64,000 nucleotides of DNA from Rathayibacter sp. VKM Ac-2879 (GCF_015351245.1 NZ_JADKSO010000002.1:620001-684000), one strand, 5' to 3'; numbered from the stretch's first letter, positions 18,106 to 28,969 are shown. Numbers and translations are program-made. The notes: generated by a model not told the origin, from the letters alone.

Positions 18106-19826
18106 GCGTCCTTCCCGTTCGAATCAGTGGAGTCTCGCGTGCCGGCCGCCTCGGCGGCCTTGCGCTCGGCGATGGTCTGGCGCCGGGCCGCCTCGCGGGC
18201 CGCCGCCGTGCGCTTGCCGGCGATCACCTGGTCCTGCGGGCGGAACGCCGCTCGCCCGCGGTAGACGGCACCGAGTGCTCGCGGGTCGAGACCGGAGGCA
18301 CGGTGTCCGTCGGCGAAGAAGGGTCTCGTCGCGAGAAGCTGCAGCATGGGGTGGGTGAAGAGCGAGACGACGATGAGGTCGATGATCGTCGTGATCCCCA
18401 GCGTCAGCGCGAAGCCGCGCACGCTACCCACGGCGAGCCAGAACAGGACCACGGCGGCGAGCAGGTTCACCATGTCAGAGGCGAAGATCGTGCGCAACGC
18501 GCGTCGCCAGCCCGACTCGACCGCCGACTCCAGGCCGCGTCCGTCACGCAGTTCGTCGCGGATGCGCTCGAAGTAGACGATGAAGGAGTCTGCCGTGATG
18601 CCGATCGACACGATCAATCCCGCGACTCCGGCGAGCGAGAGCCGCAGACCCTCCCGCCAGGACAGCAGGGTGATCACCAGGTAGGTGACGACGGCCGCGA
18701 CGACGAGCGAGGCGATGGTGATCGAGCCGAGCACGCGGTACTGCACGATGGAGTAGACGATGACGAGGATCAGACCGATGAGCCCCGCGAGCAGGCCGCT
18801 CGCGAGCTGGGCCGATCCCAGCGTCGCCGAGATGCTGTCGGAACTCTGTACCTGGAAGCCGATCGGGAGCGCGCCGTACTTGAGCTGATCGGCGAGGGTC
18901 TTGGATGACTCCTGGGTGAAGGAGCCCGAGATCTGGGCGTTGCCGTCGGTGATCGCGGCGTTGGTCGAGGGAGCCGAGATGACTCGGCCGTCGAGCACGA
19001 TCGCGAACTGGTTCTGCGAGCCCTTGAGGGCGACCAGCCGCGAGGTCACGTCGCCGAAAGCCTTGGTGCCCTGCGCGTCGAACGAGAGGTTGACCGCCCA
19101 GGTGCCGGTGCTGGCTCCCGAGGAGGTCGTCATCAGGCCGTTGGAGGCGTCGGAGATGTCCTCGCCGGTGATCTCGACGGGGCCGAGGATGTACTTCGCC
19201 GTGCCCGAGGTGTCGCACGTGATGAGCGGCTGGTCGGCCGGGGCGAGGTTGGGGTCTTGGCTGTTGAGGTAGGCACAGTCGAAGGAGCTGTACTGGGCCT
19301 CGAGCGCCGGGGTCACGTAGGCGAGGTCGCTCGCGTTGGTCGGCGAGGAGGTCGGCACGGTCGAGAGCGAGGGATCCAGCGGCGTCGGGGACGGGGACGA
19401 GGTCGCGTCGCCTCCGACGGCACTGTTCGTCGCCTGGCTCGCGACGAGGACGGGGCGGAAGTCGAGCTTCGCGGACGCCTCGATGCGCTGCAGAGTCTCG
19501 TCGTCCGGGGTTCCGGGGATGGAGACGACGATGTTGCTGGAGCCTTGCGTCGTGATCTCGGCCTCGGAGACTCCCGAGGCGTCGATCCGCTGGCGGATGA
19601 TCGAGACGGCCTGGGTCAGCTGCTCGGACGATACGGTCTCACCGTCGTCGAGCTGGGGCTGGAGCACGATCTGCGTGCCGCCCTCGAGGTCGAGGGCGAG
19701 CTTCGGGGTCCAGGACCCGCCGCCCCAGATCACAGCGGCGGCGTTGAGTCCGATGAGGGCGAGGATCAGGACACCGAGCCAGCTCAGTGAACGCCGGGCC
19801 TTCCGGACGGGGGTTGATGCGGCCAC
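18102..19826 (-). CDS. secD: protein translocase subunit SecD
   Basis: SecD is the larger RND-like export accessory subunit. The 574-residue protein has an N-terminal span at about 15-34 (LGVLILALIGLNAAAVIWG), the P1 motif KLALDLEGGTQIVLQ near 42, and a Ser/Thr/Pro-rich low-complexity insert at about 135-170 typical of actinobacterial SecD. Five C-terminal spans follow, with ITADSFIVYFERIRDEL near 410. The C terminus (after 510) is long and basic (AAAREAARRQTIAERKAAEA). Its GTG start lies 101 bp after yajC. Confidence 0.95.
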   Translation of the reverse strand: MAASTPVRKARRSLSWLGVLILALIGLNAAAVIWGGGSWTPKLALDLEGGTQIVLQPQLDDGETVSSEQLTQAVSIIRQRIDASGVSEAEITTQGSSNIVVSIPGTPDDETLQRIEASAKLDFRPVLVASQATNSAVGGDATSSPSPTPLDPSLSTVPTSSPTNASDLAYVTPALEAQYSSFDCAYLNSQDPNLAPADQPLITCDTSGTAKYILGPVEITGEDISDASNGLMTTSSGASTGTWAVNLSFDAQGTKAFGDVTSRLVALKGSQNQFAIVLDGRVISAPSTNAAITDGNAQISGSFTQESSKTLADQLKYGALPIGFQVQSSDSISATLGSAQLASGLLAGLIGLILVIVYSIVQYRVLGSITIASLVVAAVVTYLVITLLSWREGLRLSLAGVAGLIVSIGITADSFIVYFERIRDELRDGRGLESAVESGWRRALRTIFASDMVNLLAAVVLFWLAVGSVRGFALTLGITTIIDLIVVSLFTHPMLQLLATRPFFADGHRASGLDPRALGAVYRGRAAFRPQDQVIAGKRTAAAREAARRQTIAERKAAEAAGTRDSTDSNGKDA

Positions 19827-19927
19827 CCAGGGCTCAGCTTTCTCTTCGGTCGACGGTGATCGGTCCGGGGATGCCCGAACAGGGAGAAGGGCGGGCGAGC
19901 GCTCCTGCGCTCTGCCCGCCCCAGAGA

Positions 19928-20332
19928 CTACTGCGCGTCGGGGCGCCGATCGCGCTCCGCGGGGTCGACCAGCGGGTCGCGGTGTGCCGCGTCGCGTTCG
20001 CCGAACTCCGGCGCGTCGCTCGAGACGACCTGCTCGTCCGGTTCGTCGGCGACGACGACGACAGCGTTCTCGCTCGGGTCGATGAGGCGCCCGATCGCCT
20101 GACGGTGGATCGTCAGGAGCGTGCCGGGCGTGGTCTCGATGATGATCTTGTTCGCGTCCTCATCGATCGAGACGACGGTGCCGAACAGGCCGGAACCCGT
20201 CATGAGCTCGACGCCGGGGACGAGGTTGTTCTTCATGTTCTCCGCGTCACGCTGACGCTTCTTGTTGTTGCGGAACATGAAGATGATCATCACGGCGAGC
20301 AGCAGGACGAGCAGGATGATCGTCGGATCCAT
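19928..20332 (-). CDS. yajC: preprotein translocase subunit YajC
   Basis: YajC is the small partner of SecDF. The 134-residue protein has one N-terminal span (TIILLVLLLAVMIIFMF, 3-19), then the family block KNNLVPGVELMTGSGLFGTV near 34 and IIIETTPGTLLTIHRQAIGR near 62. An acidic tail of about 40 residues follows. It leads the yajC-secD-secF-rhodanese run and may be transcribed from a promoter embedded at the ruvB stop. Confidence 0.94.
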   Translation of the reverse strand: MDPTIILLVLLLAVMIIFMFRNNKKRQRDAENMKNNLVPGVELMTGSGLFGTVVSIDEDANKIIIETTPGTLLTIHRQAIGRLIDPSENAVVVVADEPDEQVVSSDAPEFGERDAAHRDPLVDPAERDRRPDAQ

Positions 20333-20420
20333 GGGTGAGCCTTCCGAAGTGGGTTGGCGATCCCCCGCGCGGCGTCAGCGCCGGTCGTGAGCGGATCGAG
20401 CGGCCCGTCGGGCCTTGAAG

Positions 20421-20426
20421 ATTATA
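20421..20426 (-). promoter_or_regulatory. consensus -10 (TATAAT) for yajC-secDF
   Basis: A perfect TATAAT reads on the minus strand here and includes the TAA stop of ruvB. Initiation near 20414 would give an 80-nt leader before yajC. I see no good -35. A GGCCC-GTC-GGGCC hairpin (20402-20414) lies just downstream. Confidence 0.5.
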
Positions 20427-21462
20427 GGTCATCCCCGAACAACGACTGCTGAGACGCTCCGCTTCCCTGCGGGTCGAGACCGAAGTGCCGGTAAGCGGCG
20501 GACGTCGCGACACGGCCGCGCGGTGTGCGAGTGAGCAGGCCGATGCGCACGAGGAACGGCTCGACGACCGCTTCGACCGTCTCGGCCTCCTCCCCCACCG
20601 AGACGGCGAGGGTGTTGAGGCCCACCGGTCCGCCGTCGAAACGGGTCAGCACGATCTCCATGACGGCACGGTCGAGCCGGTCGAGGCCGAGGGCATCGAC
20701 GTCGTAGAGCTCCAATGCCGCTCGCACCGCGGTGACGTCGGCGCGCCCGCCGTGCACGAGCGCGAAGTCGCGCACGCGGCGGAGGAGACGGTTGGCGATG
20801 CGCGGGGTGCCACGACAGCGTCCGGCGATCTCGGCCACGGCCTCCGCGTCGATGTCGAGCTCGAGCAGGCGCGCCGCGCGAGCAAGGACCTGCCGCAGCT
20901 CGTCCTCGGCATAGAACTCGAGGTGGGCGGTGAAGCCGAAGCGGTCCCGCAGAGGGTTCGGGAGCAGGCCAGAGCGCGTCGTCGCGCCGACGAGCGTGAA
21001 CGGGGCGAGATCGAGTGGCACCGAGGTCGCTCCCGCGCCCTTGCCGACCATGATGTCGATCCGGAAGTCTTCCATCGCCAAATAGAGCATCTCTTCGGCC
21101 GAGCGCGCCATGCGATGGATCTCGTCGATGAACAGGATCTCGCCCGGCAGGAGGGAGGACAGGACGGCCGCGAGATCGCCGGCATGCTGGATCGCTGGGC
21201 CGCTCGACAGCCGCAGCGGCGAGGAGCTCTCTTCGGCGACGATCATGGCGAGGGTGGTCTTGCCGAGCCCTGGTGGGCCGGCGAGCAGGATGTGATCGGG
21301 CGTGCGGCCTTGCATCGCGGCAGCCTTGAGCAGCAGCTCGAGCTGACCACGCACTTTCCGCTGGCCGACGAACTCGCTGAGGCTCCGGGGGCGCAGCGCC
21401 CCCTCGAAGGCGATCTCGGCCTCGGAGGCGACCTCCGGTCCGAGCAGTTCGTCGCCGTTCAC
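20422..21462 (-). CDS. ruvB: Holliday junction branch-migration ATPase RuvB
   Basis: RuvB is the hexameric AAA+ motor of the RuvABC resolvasome. The 346-residue protein has Walker [13 protein letters not shown] near 60, Walker [17 protein letters not shown] near 110, and [20 protein letters not shown] near 157 (sensor 1 and arginine finger). The winged-helix C terminus contains [20 protein letters not shown]. The gene order ruvC-ruvA-ruvB with 4-bp overlaps is the usual operon. The stop codon forms part of the downstream yajC promoter candidate. Confidence 0.97.
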   Translation of the reverse strand: MNGDELLGPEVASEAEIAFEGALRPRSLSEFVGQRKVRGQLELLLKAAAMQGRTPDHILLAGPPGLGKTTLAMIVAEESSSPLRLSSGPAIQHAGDLAAVLSSLLPGEILFIDEIHRMARSAEEMLYLAMEDFRIDIMVGKGAGATSVPLDLAPFTLVGATTRSGLLPNPLRDRFGFTAHLEFYAEDELRQVLARAARLLELDIDAEAVAEIAGRCRGTPRIANRLLRRVRDFALVHGGRADVTAVRAALELYDVDALGLDRLDRAVMEIVLTRFDGGPVGLNTLAVSVGEEAETVEAVVEPFLVRIGLLTRTPRGRVATSAAYRHFGLDPQGSGASQQSLFGDDL

Positions 21463-22064
21463 GAGCGCGCCGCCGGACCGAGGCGCGCGAGGGCGAGGCG
21501 GAGCAGCGCCTGCACGTTCGCGGCGTCCGAGGCCTGCGCATCGAGCAGGATGTCATCGACGACGTCGGCGGCCGTGCGCTCAGGCCAGCCGAGGCCGACG
21601 AGCGCCGAGAGCACGCTCTGCGCGGCGCTGGCCGCAGGACCGGAGCCGCGAGCGGCGCGCGGCCGCACGGCGAGCTTGCCCGCGAGCGACAGGACGATGA
21701 GCTTCGCGGTCTTCGGCCCGATACCGCTCACCTTGCGGAACACGGCGTCGTCCTCGTCCGCGACCGCCTGGGCGATCCGATCGGGCTCGACCGCGCCGAG
21801 CACGCCGAGCGCCGACTTCGGGCCGACGCCCGTGACGTCGATGAGGAGCTCGAAGATCTCGAGCTGCTCCACGTCGGGGAAGCCGTAGAGGGTGAGCGAG
21901 TCCTCGCGGACGACGAGCACTGTGCTCACCGTGGTCTCGTCGCCCACACGCATCTCGAGCGCGTGCTGCGGAGTCACGTTGACGGCGTAGCCGACGCCGT
22001 GGACGTCGAGCACGGCGAGACTCCCGCGGGCGGAGAGGAGGGTGCCGCGGAGAGAGGAGATCAC
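21459..22064 (-). CDS. ruvA: Holliday junction DNA helicase subunit RuvA
   Basis: RuvA tetramers clamp the four-way junction and load RuvB. The 201-residue protein has the N-terminal OB domain ([20 protein letters not shown]...[10 protein letters not shown]) and tandem helix-hairpin-helix motifs ([18 protein letters not shown] near 72, [20 protein letters not shown] near 110). A C-terminal domain follows a short Ala/Gly linker ([17 protein letters not shown]). It overlaps ruvC and ruvB by four bases each. Confidence 0.96.
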   Translation of the reverse strand: MISSLRGTLLSARGSLAVLDVHGVGYAVNVTPQHALEMRVGDETTVSTVLVVREDSLTLYGFPDVEQLEIFELLIDVTGVGPKSALGVLGAVEPDRIAQAVADEDDAVFRKVSGIGPKTAKLIVLSLAGKLAVRPRAARGSGPAASAAQSVLSALVGLGWPERTAADVVDDILLDAQASDAANVQALLRLALARLGPAARS

Positions 22065-22642
22065 CGCGTCAGTCTAGATGCTCGAACAGGCGTTCGAGTG
22101 GAGGCCTCCGCGGCGCGCCACGCGCGTTGCGCCGCCGTCTCCCCGCCCGAGGGATCGGGCGCGGTCGCGAGAGGAGCACGCCACGCGTGGCACACCGCAA
22201 GGGCGAGGGCGTCGGCCGCGTCGGCGGGAGTCGGCGGCGTGTCGAGGCGCAGCACACGCTGGATCATCGCGGTCACCTGGCGCTTGTCGGCCGCGCCATA
22301 GCCGGTGACTGCGGCCTTCACCTCGCTCGGAGTGTGCATGCCGACGGGGAGCGAGCGACGAGCGGCTGCGACGAGCGCCACTCCGCTGATCTGGGCGATG
22401 CCCATCACGGTGCGCACGTTGCTCTGGGCGAACACTCGCTCGATCGCGACGGCGTCGGGACGGTGTTCGTCGAGCAGCGCCTCGATCCCGTCGCCGAGGG
22501 CGAGGAGGCGACGTTCTAGCGAGTCGTCTGCCGGTGTCCGGAGCACGCTCACGTGCACCAGAGTGGCGCGGCGGTCGCGAGCGACGTCGATGATGCCGAC
22601 TCCGCAGCGGGTGAGCCCGGGGTCGATCCCGAGGACGCGCAT
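22061..22642 (-). CDS. ruvC: crossover junction endodeoxyribonuclease RuvC
   Basis: RuvC nicks Holliday junctions symmetrically. The 193-residue protein carries the four acidic residues of the family: Asp7 in [11 protein letters not shown], Glu in [13 protein letters not shown] near 67, and the two aspartates of [14 protein letters not shown] near 142. [19 protein letters not shown] near 105 is the usual substrate-binding segment. The Arg-rich tail after residue 160 is not conserved. It follows yebC by 36 bp and leads the ruvCAB operon. Confidence 0.96.
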   Translation of the reverse strand: MRVLGIDPGLTRCGVGIIDVARDRRATLVHVSVLRTPADDSLERRLLALGDGIEALLDEHRPDAVAIERVFAQSNVRTVMGIAQISGVALVAAARRSLPVGMHTPSEVKAAVTGYGAADKRQVTAMIQRVLRLDTPPTPADAADALALAVCHAWRAPLATAPDPSGGETAAQRAWRAAEASTRTPVRASRLTR

Positions 22643-22678
22643 CAGCGCGCTCCCGGGGAGCCGTCCGGGCTCACCCGG

Positions 22679-23440
22679 TCACTCCTCGTCCTCGAGCTCG
22701 GCGCGGACCTCGGGCGTGATGTCGAGGTTGGTGTACACGTTCTGCACGTCGTCCGAGTCCTCGAGCGCGTCTATCAGGCGGAATACCTTGCGCGCCGTCT
22801 CGGCATCGGCCTCGACCTGGAGCGAGGCGACGAACTCGACGTCGGCCGAGTCATAGTCGATGCCCGCCTCCTGCAGCGCCGACCGGGCAGGGACGAGCTC
22901 GCTCGGCTCGGTACGGACCTCGAAGCTCTCGCCGTGATCGATCACGTCGTCCACGCCGAAGTCGAGTACGGCACCGAGGACGTCGTCCTCCGTCACGTCC
23001 GCGCCGTGCGGGACGCTGATGACTCCCTTGCGGGCGAAGTTGTAGGCGACGCTGCCCGGGTCGGCCATGGTGCCGCCGTTGCGCGTCATCGCGGTGCGGA
23101 CATCGGCGGCGGCACGGTTCTTGTTGTCTGTGAGGCACTCGACGAGCAGGGCGATGCCGTTCGGGCCGTACGCCTCATACATGATCGTCGTGTAGTCGAT
23201 GACCTCGCCCGTGAGGCCCGCGCCGCGCTTGATCGCACGATCGATGTTGTCGTTGGGGACCGAGGTCTTCTTGGCCTTCTGCACGGCGTCCACGAGCGTC
23301 GGGTTGCCGGAGAGATCGGCTCCGCCGATCTTGGCCGCCACCTCGATGTTCTTGATCAGCTTGGCGAACGACTTCGCGCGACGCGAGTCTTTGATCGCCT
23401 TCTGGTGCTTGGTCGTGGCCCACTTGGAATGCCCGGACAC
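22679..23440 (-). CDS. YebC/PmpR-family transcriptional/translation factor
   Basis: This 253-residue protein begins with the diagnostic [20 protein letters not shown] and has [15 protein letters not shown] near 75 and [19 protein letters not shown] near 95. Members of the family act as DNA-binding regulators or, for some, as factors that relieve ribosome stalling; which applies here cannot be told from sequence. Domain order and length are normal. It is the first gene of the yebC-ruvCAB run. Confidence 0.94.
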   Translation of the reverse strand: MSGHSKWATTKHQKAIKDSRRAKSFAKLIKNIEVAAKIGGADLSGNPTLVDAVQKAKKTSVPNDNIDRAIKRGAGLTGEVIDYTTIMYEAYGPNGIALLVECLTDNKNRAAADVRTAMTRNGGTMADPGSVAYNFARKGVISVPHGADVTEDDVLGAVLDFGVDDVIDHGESFEVRTEPSELVPARSALQEAGIDYDSADVEFVASLQVEADAETARKVFRLIDALEDSDDVQNVYTNLDITPEVRAELEDEE

Positions 23441-23534
23441 GGTGCTCCCTCGGAAAGTTCGTTTCGTGCGACTCCCGCAGGTGCCGCTGATAGCTAGGCC
23501 AGTGTAATCGAGCCGCGCCCGACCCAGCCCGGCC

Positions 23535-24395
23535 CTACTTCAGCAGACGCGACAGTACGCGGTCGGCGAGAGGTCTGCCGCCCGTCTGACAGCTCGGGCA
23601 GTACTGGAGGCTGGAGTCGGCGAAGGTGACCTGTCGGACCGTGTCTCCGCAGATCGGGCACGGCTCGCCGGTGCGACCGTGTACCCGCATACCGAGCTTC
23701 TTCTCGCGCTTGAGGTCTGCCGCGTGCAGCCCTTCGGCGCGGGCGAGCGCCTCCTCGAGCGTGGAGCGCAAGGCGGCGTAGAGCCGATCGAGCTCGTCGG
23801 GAGGGATCGACGCCGGCCTGAACGGGGACATCCGGGCGACGTGCAAGATCTCGTCGGAGTAGGCGTTGCCGATGCCCGCGATGCGCGACTGGTCCCGCAG
23901 CACCCCCTTCAGCTGTGCCCTGCCCGCCGAGGCGAGGATCGCGCCGAAGACCTCCTTCGTGAAGGCGGGGTCGAGGGGATCGGGGCCGAGGCGTGCGACG
24001 CCGGGCACCTCCGCCGGGTCGGCGACGATCGAGAGCGCGAGACTCTTCTTGGTGCCCGCCTCGGTGACGTCGAAACCGGAGCCGTCGTCGAGGGTGAGGC
24101 GCGCGGCGAGCGGACCGCGACCGGGCCTGACAGGAGCTGCGGGGCGCTCTGGCCGCCAGCGCACCCACCCGGCGCGCGCGAGATGCAGCAGCACGTGCGC
24201 GTCGCCGATCGCGAAGTCGAGGAACTTGCCATGGCGACTCACCCCGTGCACGATCTCGCCGGCGAGCGCGGACGGGGGGATCGCCACTGTCTTGAGCGCC
24301 GAGATCGCGACGATGTCGAGGCGCTCGAGGACGCGACCGGCCAGGCGCGCGCCCAGGTCGAGCGCCAGCGCCTGGACCTCCGGGAGTTCGGGCAT
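23535..24395 (-). CDS. Fpg/Nei-family DNA glycosylase
   Basis: Fpg/Nei enzymes excise oxidised bases with the N-terminal proline after Met removal. I therefore place the start at the ATG at 24395 ([19 protein letters not shown], 286 residues), not at the upstream in-frame ATG that would bury the proline. The catalytic glutamates in PELPE, the HGKFLDF lysine near 58, [13 protein letters not shown] near 175 and the C-terminal zinc finger (CPIC...CPSC) are present. It is not in the usual polA/rnc context of MutM, so it is probably the second actinobacterial paralogue; substrate preference is unknown. Confidence 0.88.
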   Translation of the reverse strand: MPELPEVQALALDLGARLAGRVLERLDIVAISALKTVAIPPSALAGEIVHGVSRHGKFLDFAIGDAHVLLHLARAGWVRWRPERPAAPVRPGRGPLAARLTLDDGSGFDVTEAGTKKSLALSIVADPAEVPGVARLGPDPLDPAFTKEVFGAILASAGRAQLKGVLRDQSRIAGIGNAYSDEILHVARMSPFRPASIPPDELDRLYAALRSTLEEALARAEGLHAADLKREKKLGMRVHGRTGEPCPICGDTVRQVTFADSSLQYCPSCQTGGRPLADRVLSRLLK

Positions 24396-24449
24396 GCTCC
24401 CACTCTGCCGGGCACCTCCGACATCGTCCACCCAAATACGGGTCGAACG

Positions 24450-25103
24450 TCAGACGCCGAAGCGGACCGCCGCGACCTTCCGCAGGAACAGCTCGTGGAA
24501 GCGGTAGTCGCCCGTGATCTCCGGATGGAACGCCGTGCCCAGGAGGTTGCCCTGTTCGACCGCGACGACGCGGCCGTCGGCCACGGTCGCGAGCGCGGTC
24601 GCCCGCTCCCCCACCTCCTCGACGACGGGGGCCCGGATGAAGACGGCGTGCATCGGAGGATCTCCGATCGCCGGCACCTCCAGCTCGGTCTCGAAGGAGT
24701 CGAGCTGGTTGCCGAACGCGTTGCGGCGCACCGCCACGTCGATTCCGCCGAAGCTGCGCTGCCCGTCGATGCGGTCGAGCACCCGATCGGCGAGCATGAT
24801 GAGCCCCGCGCAGGTGCCGTAGACGGGCAGGCCCGCCCGGATGGCCGAGACGATCGGCTCCGCGAGGCCGAACAGTCGTGAAAGCTTGTCCATCACCGTC
24901 GACTCCCCGCCGGGGATCACGAGACCCGCGACGGAGGCGAGCTCCTCCGGCCGCCGGACGAGGATGACCTCGGCTCCGAGCTCGCGCAGCACGTGGGCGT
25001 GCTCGCGGAAGTCGCCCTGGAGCGCGAGGACGCCGACCCGGAGTCCTTCGAGAGACTCCCGAGTCTCGCCCTCCCCCGCGAGGGGCGCGGTGCTACCAGC
25101 CAC
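24450..25103 (-). CDS. pdxT: pyridoxal 5'-phosphate synthase glutaminase subunit PdxT
   Basis: PdxT hydrolyses glutamine and channels ammonia to PdxS for PLP synthesis. The GTG at 25103 gives 217 residues and overlaps pdxS by 11 bp. The class I amidotransferase features are [13 protein letters not shown] near 20, [13 protein letters not shown] near 55, the nucleophile GTCAGLIML near 88, and [16 protein letters not shown] near 185 with the His and Glu of the triad. The longer frame upstream lies antisense within pdxS and was rejected. Confidence 0.93.
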   Translation of the reverse strand: MAGSTAPLAGEGETRESLEGLRVGVLALQGDFREHAHVLRELGAEVILVRRPEELASVAGLVIPGGESTVMDKLSRLFGLAEPIVSAIRAGLPVYGTCAGLIMLADRVLDRIDGQRSFGGIDVAVRRNAFGNQLDSFETELEVPAIGDPPMHAVFIRAPVVEEVGERATALATVADGRVVAVEQGNLLGTAFHPEITGDYRFHELFLRKVAAVRFGV

Positions 25104-26010
25104 GCTCGGAGAGGCGGTGGGGCGCGGGCACGTCGGCCACGTTGATGCCGACCATCGCCTCGCCCAGACCGCGCGACGCCTCCGCGATGACCTTGGCGTC
25201 GTCGTAGAAGGTGGTCGCCTTGACGATCGCCGCCGCACGCTTGGCGGGGTCGCCCGACTTGAAGACTCCCGAGCCGACGAACACACCGTCGGCGCCGAGC
25301 TGCATCATCAGGGCCGCGTCGGCCGGAGTCGCGACTCCGCCCGCGGTGAAGAGGACGACGGGCAGCTTTCCGGTCTGGGCGATCTCCGCGACCAGGTCGT
25401 ACGGGGCCTGGAGCTCCTTGGCGGCGACGTAGAGCTCGTCCTTCGTCATCGCCTTGAGACGGTTGACCTCGGCCGAGATGGTGCGGATGTGCTTGGTCGC
25501 CTCCGAGACGTCGCCGGTGCCTGCCTCGCCCTTCGAGCGGATCATCGCGGCGCCCTCGGTGATGCGACGCAGTGCCTCACCGAGATTGGTCGCCCCGCAG
25601 ACGAAGGGGACGGTGAACTTCCACTTGTCGATGTGGTTCACGTAGTCGGCGGGTGAGAGCACCTCGGACTCGTCGATGTAGTCGACGCCGAGCTGTTCGA
25701 GGATCTGCGCCTCGACGAAGTGGCCGATGCGCGCCTTCGCCATGACGGGGATCGAGACGGCCGAGACGATGCCGTCGATGAGATCGGGGTCGCTCATCCG
25801 CGCGACGCCGCCCTGCGAGCGGATGTCGGCGGGCACGCGCTCGAGCGCCATGACGGCGACGGCGCCTGCGTCCTCCGCGATGCGGGCCTGCTCGGCGTTG
25901 ACGACGTCCATGATGACGCCGCCCTTGAGCATCTCGGCGAGACCGCGCTTGACGCGGCTCGAGCCGAACTGCTCCGAGGCGGACGAGGACGAGGTGGTGG
26001 TGTCGGTCAT
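25093..26010 (-). CDS. pdxS: pyridoxal 5'-phosphate synthase lyase subunit PdxS
   Basis: PdxS condenses ribose 5-phosphate, glyceraldehyde 3-phosphate and ammonia into PLP. The ATG at 26010 has AGGA nine bases upstream and gives 305 residues. The (beta/alpha)8 barrel shows [20 protein letters not shown] near 25, [20 protein letters not shown] near 100 and [20 protein letters not shown] near 160. The lysines in MLKGG and RLKAM match those used for Schiff bases. The Ser/Thr-rich first 17 residues are the usual variable N terminus. Confidence 0.96.
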   Translation of the reverse strand: MTDTTTSSSSASEQFGSSRVKRGLAEMLKGGVIMDVVNAEQARIAEDAGAVAVMALERVPADIRSQGGVARMSDPDLIDGIVSAVSIPVMAKARIGHFVEAQILEQLGVDYIDESEVLSPADYVNHIDKWKFTVPFVCGATNLGEALRRITEGAAMIRSKGEAGTGDVSEATKHIRTISAEVNRLKAMTKDELYVAAKELQAPYDLVAEIAQTGKLPVVLFTAGGVATPADAALMMQLGADGVFVGSGVFKSGDPAKRAAAIVKATTFYDDAKVIAEASRGLGEAMVGINVADVPAPHRLSERGW

Positions 26011-26106
26011 GTTCGCGAGTCCTGTTCTGTGCGGCGTCTCACGCCGACGTCTGCGCGCGGCGTCTCCCGCCGTCGGCGCCGTCAAGTCTACGAGATGGCG
26101 GGGGCG

Positions 26107-26646
26107 CTACTCGGTCGGCCAGGCGGAGGCGATGCTCTCGCGGACGTCGCCGAGCAGCTGAGGCAGCGCCTTGGTGCGGGCGATGATCGGGAAGAAGTTG
26201 GCGTCGGTCGCCCAGCGCGGCACCACATGCTGGTGCAGGTGCGCGGCGATGCCGGCTCCCGCGACCGCCCCTTGGTTCATCCCGAGATTGAAGCCGTCAT
26301 TGTTCGACACGGAGCGGACCACGCGCATGGCCGTCTGGGTGAGCGCTCCGATCTCGGCCACTTCTTCGGCGGTGGCCTCGTCGTAGAGCGGGATGTGCCG
26401 ATACGGGCAGACGAGGAGGTGCCCCGAGTTGTACGGGAAGAGATTGAGGAGCACGTAGGCGTGCTCGCCCCGGGCGACGATGAGCGCCTCCTCATCGCTG
26501 AGGGTGGGCGCGACGCAGAAGGGACAGTCGTGCTCGCCCGGCTGCCCTTTCTGGATGTAGACCATCCGGTGCGGCGTCCACAGGCGCTGGAACTCGTCCG
26601 GCACTCCGGCGAGGTGCGAGCCGTCCTCGGGGAGGACCTCCTCCAC
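26107..26646 (-). CDS. HIT-family nucleotide phosphorylase/hydrolase
   Basis: This 179-residue protein has the histidine triad HLHQHVVPRW near 140 and the N-terminal HDCPFC zinc-type motif, like the actinobacterial HIT proteins related to diadenosine tetraphosphate phosphorylases. ARGEHAYVLLNLFPYNSGHL near 60 is also typical. The GTG at 26646 lies three bases upstream of the thrS stop, so it is translationally coupled to thrS. A role in dinucleotide clearance near an aminoacyl-tRNA synthetase is plausible but inferred. Confidence 0.9.
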   Translation of the reverse strand: MEEVLPEDGSHLAGVPDEFQRLWTPHRMVYIQKGQPGEHDCPFCVAPTLSDEEALIVARGEHAYVLLNLFPYNSGHLLVCPYRHIPLYDEATAEEVAEIGALTQTAMRVVRSVSNNDGFNLGMNQGAVAGAGIAAHLHQHVVPRWATDANFFPIIARTKALPQLLGDVRESIASAWPTE

Positions 26647-26648
26647 GC

Positions 26649-28652
26649 TCAGACCTGCGCCTTCGTGGCGATCGCCTCGCGGACACGCGCGACCGCGTCG
26701 GCGACGGGGATCCCGTTCTCCTGCGTGCCATCGCGGAAGCGGAAGCTGACGGCGCCCGCGTCGCGGTCCTTCTCGCCGACGATGATCTGGAAGGGCACCT
26801 TCTGCAGGGTCGCGTTGCGGATCTTCTTCTGCATCCGATCGCTGGAGGAGTCGATCTCGGCGCGGACGCCGGAGCGCTTGAGCTCGCCGACGACCTCCTC
26901 CAGGAAGGGCAGGTACTCGTCGGCGATCGGGATGCCCACGACCTGCACGGGCGAAAGCCAGACGGGGAACGCGCCCGCATAGTGCTCGGTGAGGATCGCG
27001 AAGAAGCGCTCGATCGAACCGAAGAGCGCGCGGTGGATCATCACCGGCCGCTTCTTCGAGCCGTCCGACGCCGTGTACTCGAGCTCGAAACGCTCGGGCT
27101 GGTTGAAGTCGAGCTGGATCGTGGACATCTGCCAGGTCCGGCCGATGGCGTCGCGCGCCTGCACCGAGATCTTCGGACCGTAGAACGCGGCTCCTCCCGG
27201 GTCGGGGACCAGCTCGAGCCCGGAGGCGACGGCGACCGAGCGCAGCGACTCGATCGCCTCCTCCCATTGCTCGGGCGCACCGACGAACTTGGGGTTGCCC
27301 TCCTCGTTGGTGGACAGCTCGAGGTAGAAATCGTGGAGCCCGTAGTCGCGGAGCACCTGCAGCACGAACTCGAGGTTGCGGGTCAGCTCGGCGGCCACAT
27401 CCTCCTGCGTGACGTAGATGTGCGCGTCATCTTGCGTGAGCCCGCGCACGCGCGTGAGTCCCTGCAGGGTGCCGCTCTTCTCATAGCGGTAGACCGTGCC
27501 GAATTCGGCCAGCCGGAGGGGCAGCTCGCGATAGCTGCGTCCGCGCGAGCGGAAGATCAGGTTGTGGAACGGGCAGTTCATGGGCTTGAGGTAGTAGTCC
27601 TGGCCCTGGCGGGTGACGTTCCCGTCCTCGTCCCGCAGCTCGTCGAGGTGCATCGGGGGGAACATCCCCTCGGAATACCACTGGAGGTGTCCGCTCGTCG
27701 TGAAGAGGTCGCCCTTGGTGATGTGCGGGGTGTAGACGAGCTCGTAGTCGTGGGCGAGCAGCTGCTCGCGCATGTACTGCTCGATCTCGTAGCGGATGAT
27801 GCCGCCCTTGGGGTGGAACACCGCCAACCCCGAGCCGATCTCGTCGGGGAACGAGAACAGGTCGAGCTCGTGACCGAGCTTGCGGTGGTCACGGCGGGCC
27901 GCCTCCTCGAGCCGTGCCTGGTGCGCGCGCAGCTCGTCCTTGGTCGGCCACGCCGTGCCGTAGACACGCTGCAGCTGGGGGTTCTTCTCGGAACCGCGCC
28001 AGTAGGCCGCGGCGATGCGGGTGAGGGCGTAGCCGTTGCCGATCATGCGGGTGTTCGGGAGGTGCGGCCCGCGGCAGAGGTCTTTCCACACGGTCTCGCC
28101 CGAACGCGGGTCGACGTTGTCGTAGATCGTGAGCTCGGCTCCGCCGACCTCGACGCTCTCCTCGTTGGCGCCACCGCCCTTGAGCCCGATGAGCTCGAGC
28201 TTGAACGGCTCGGAGGCGAGCTCGGCGCGAGCCTCGTCCTCGGTGACGACGCGGCGGACGAAACGCTGACCCTGGCGGACGATGCGGTCCATCGCCTTCT
28301 CGAGCGCCTTCAGCGACTCGGGGGTGAACGGCTCCTCGACGCCGAAGTCGTAGTAGAAGCCGTCGGTGACGGGCGGGCCGATACCCAGCCTGGCCGCGGG
28401 GTTGATCTGCTGCACGGCCTGCGCGAGCACGTGCGCAGCAGAGTGACGAAGGATGGCGAGACCGTCGGGCGAGGAGATCAGTACCGGCTCGATGCGGTCA
28501 CCCGGAACGACGTCGGCCGCGAGGTCCTTGAGCTCGCCGTTGACGCGGATCGCAACGACGGCACGGTCGCTGAAGTGCGTGAATCCTGTTCCGGCCTCGG
28601 TCACCACCGACGGGAACTCGGTCTCGACGGGATGCGACGGTTCGTTCGACAC
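26649..28652 (-). CDS. thrS: threonyl-tRNA synthetase
   Basis: ThrS is a class II synthetase. The GTG at 28652 has GAGGAG nine bases upstream and gives 667 residues. The editing domain shows [13 protein letters not shown] near 90 (HxxxH). The catalytic core has [20 protein letters not shown]-type motif 1 sequence, motif 2 in [13 protein letters not shown] and [16 protein letters not shown], and the zinc cysteine in [18 protein letters not shown]. The anticodon-binding domain ends the protein. I see no T-box or other leader structure in the 56 bp before the next gene. Confidence 0.96.
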   Translation of the reverse strand: MSNEPSHPVETEFPSVVTEAGTGFTHFSDRAVVAIRVNGELKDLAADVVPGDRIEPVLISSPDGLAILRHSAAHVLAQAVQQINPAARLGIGPPVTDGFYYDFGVEEPFTPESLKALEKAMDRIVRQGQRFVRRVVTEDEARAELASEPFKLELIGLKGGGANEESVEVGGAELTIYDNVDPRSGETVWKDLCRGPHLPNTRMIGNGYALTRIAAAYWRGSEKNPQLQRVYGTAWPTKDELRAHQARLEEAARRDHRKLGHELDLFSFPDEIGSGLAVFHPKGGIIRYEIEQYMREQLLAHDYELVYTPHITKGDLFTTSGHLQWYSEGMFPPMHLDELRDEDGNVTRQGQDYYLKPMNCPFHNLIFRSRGRSYRELPLRLAEFGTVYRYEKSGTLQGLTRVRGLTQDDAHIYVTQEDVAAELTRNLEFVLQVLRDYGLHDFYLELSTNEEGNPKFVGAPEQWEEAIESLRSVAVASGLELVPDPGGAAFYGPKISVQARDAIGRTWQMSTIQLDFNQPERFELEYTASDGSKKRPVMIHRALFGSIERFFAILTEHYAGAFPVWLSPVQVVGIPIADEYLPFLEEVVGELKRSGVRAEIDSSSDRMQKKIRNATLQKVPFQIIVGEKDRDAGAVSFRFRDGTQENGIPVADAVARVREAIATKAQV

Positions 28653-28708
28653 GCGCGGACACTCCTCTATGCTCGGTTGACCACTCGACTGTAGCGGCGC
28701 GCCGACGG

Positions 28709-28969
28709 TCACCCGAGCAGGGGCGGCCGATGATCGTCGCCGGCAGCAATCGCCTCGAGGACTCGGGTCGAGAGCGCGCCGAGGGCTGCCGCCGTCTCAG
28801 GAGGCCCCGAGCCGGCGAGGAGGAGGCCGCTGCGCTCGAGGTGATGCCGGAGGATCCGCTCGAGCTCTCGCGGGAGCGCGTCCGCGACGAGGGCGCCCTG
28901 AAGGGACGCCAGCACCGCGACGAGGGCGAGCGCATCGGGTATCGAGAGGGGGGAGCTGTCGCGGTCCAT
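28709..28969 (-). CDS. small helical protein of unknown function
   Basis: This 86-residue protein ([20 protein letters not shown]...) is predicted cytoplasmic and helical. It has [20 protein letters not shown] in the middle and a run of Ala/Leu at the C terminus. No family motif is recognisable. It lies 57 bp upstream of thrS on the same strand. Either the ATG at 28969 or the GTG at 28975 could start it. Confidence 0.5.
   Translation of the reverse strand: MDRDSSPLSIPDALALVAVLASLQGALVADALPRELERILRHHLERSGLLLAGSGPPETAAALGALSTRVLEAIAAGDDHRPPLLG

Noticed and set aside
26982-28694. Open frame of 570 residues opposite thrS
   Set aside because: Antisense shadow of thrS.
28653-28708. Possible T-box or other riboswitch before thrS
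   Set aside because: The 56-bp gap is too short and shows no stem or T-box core.
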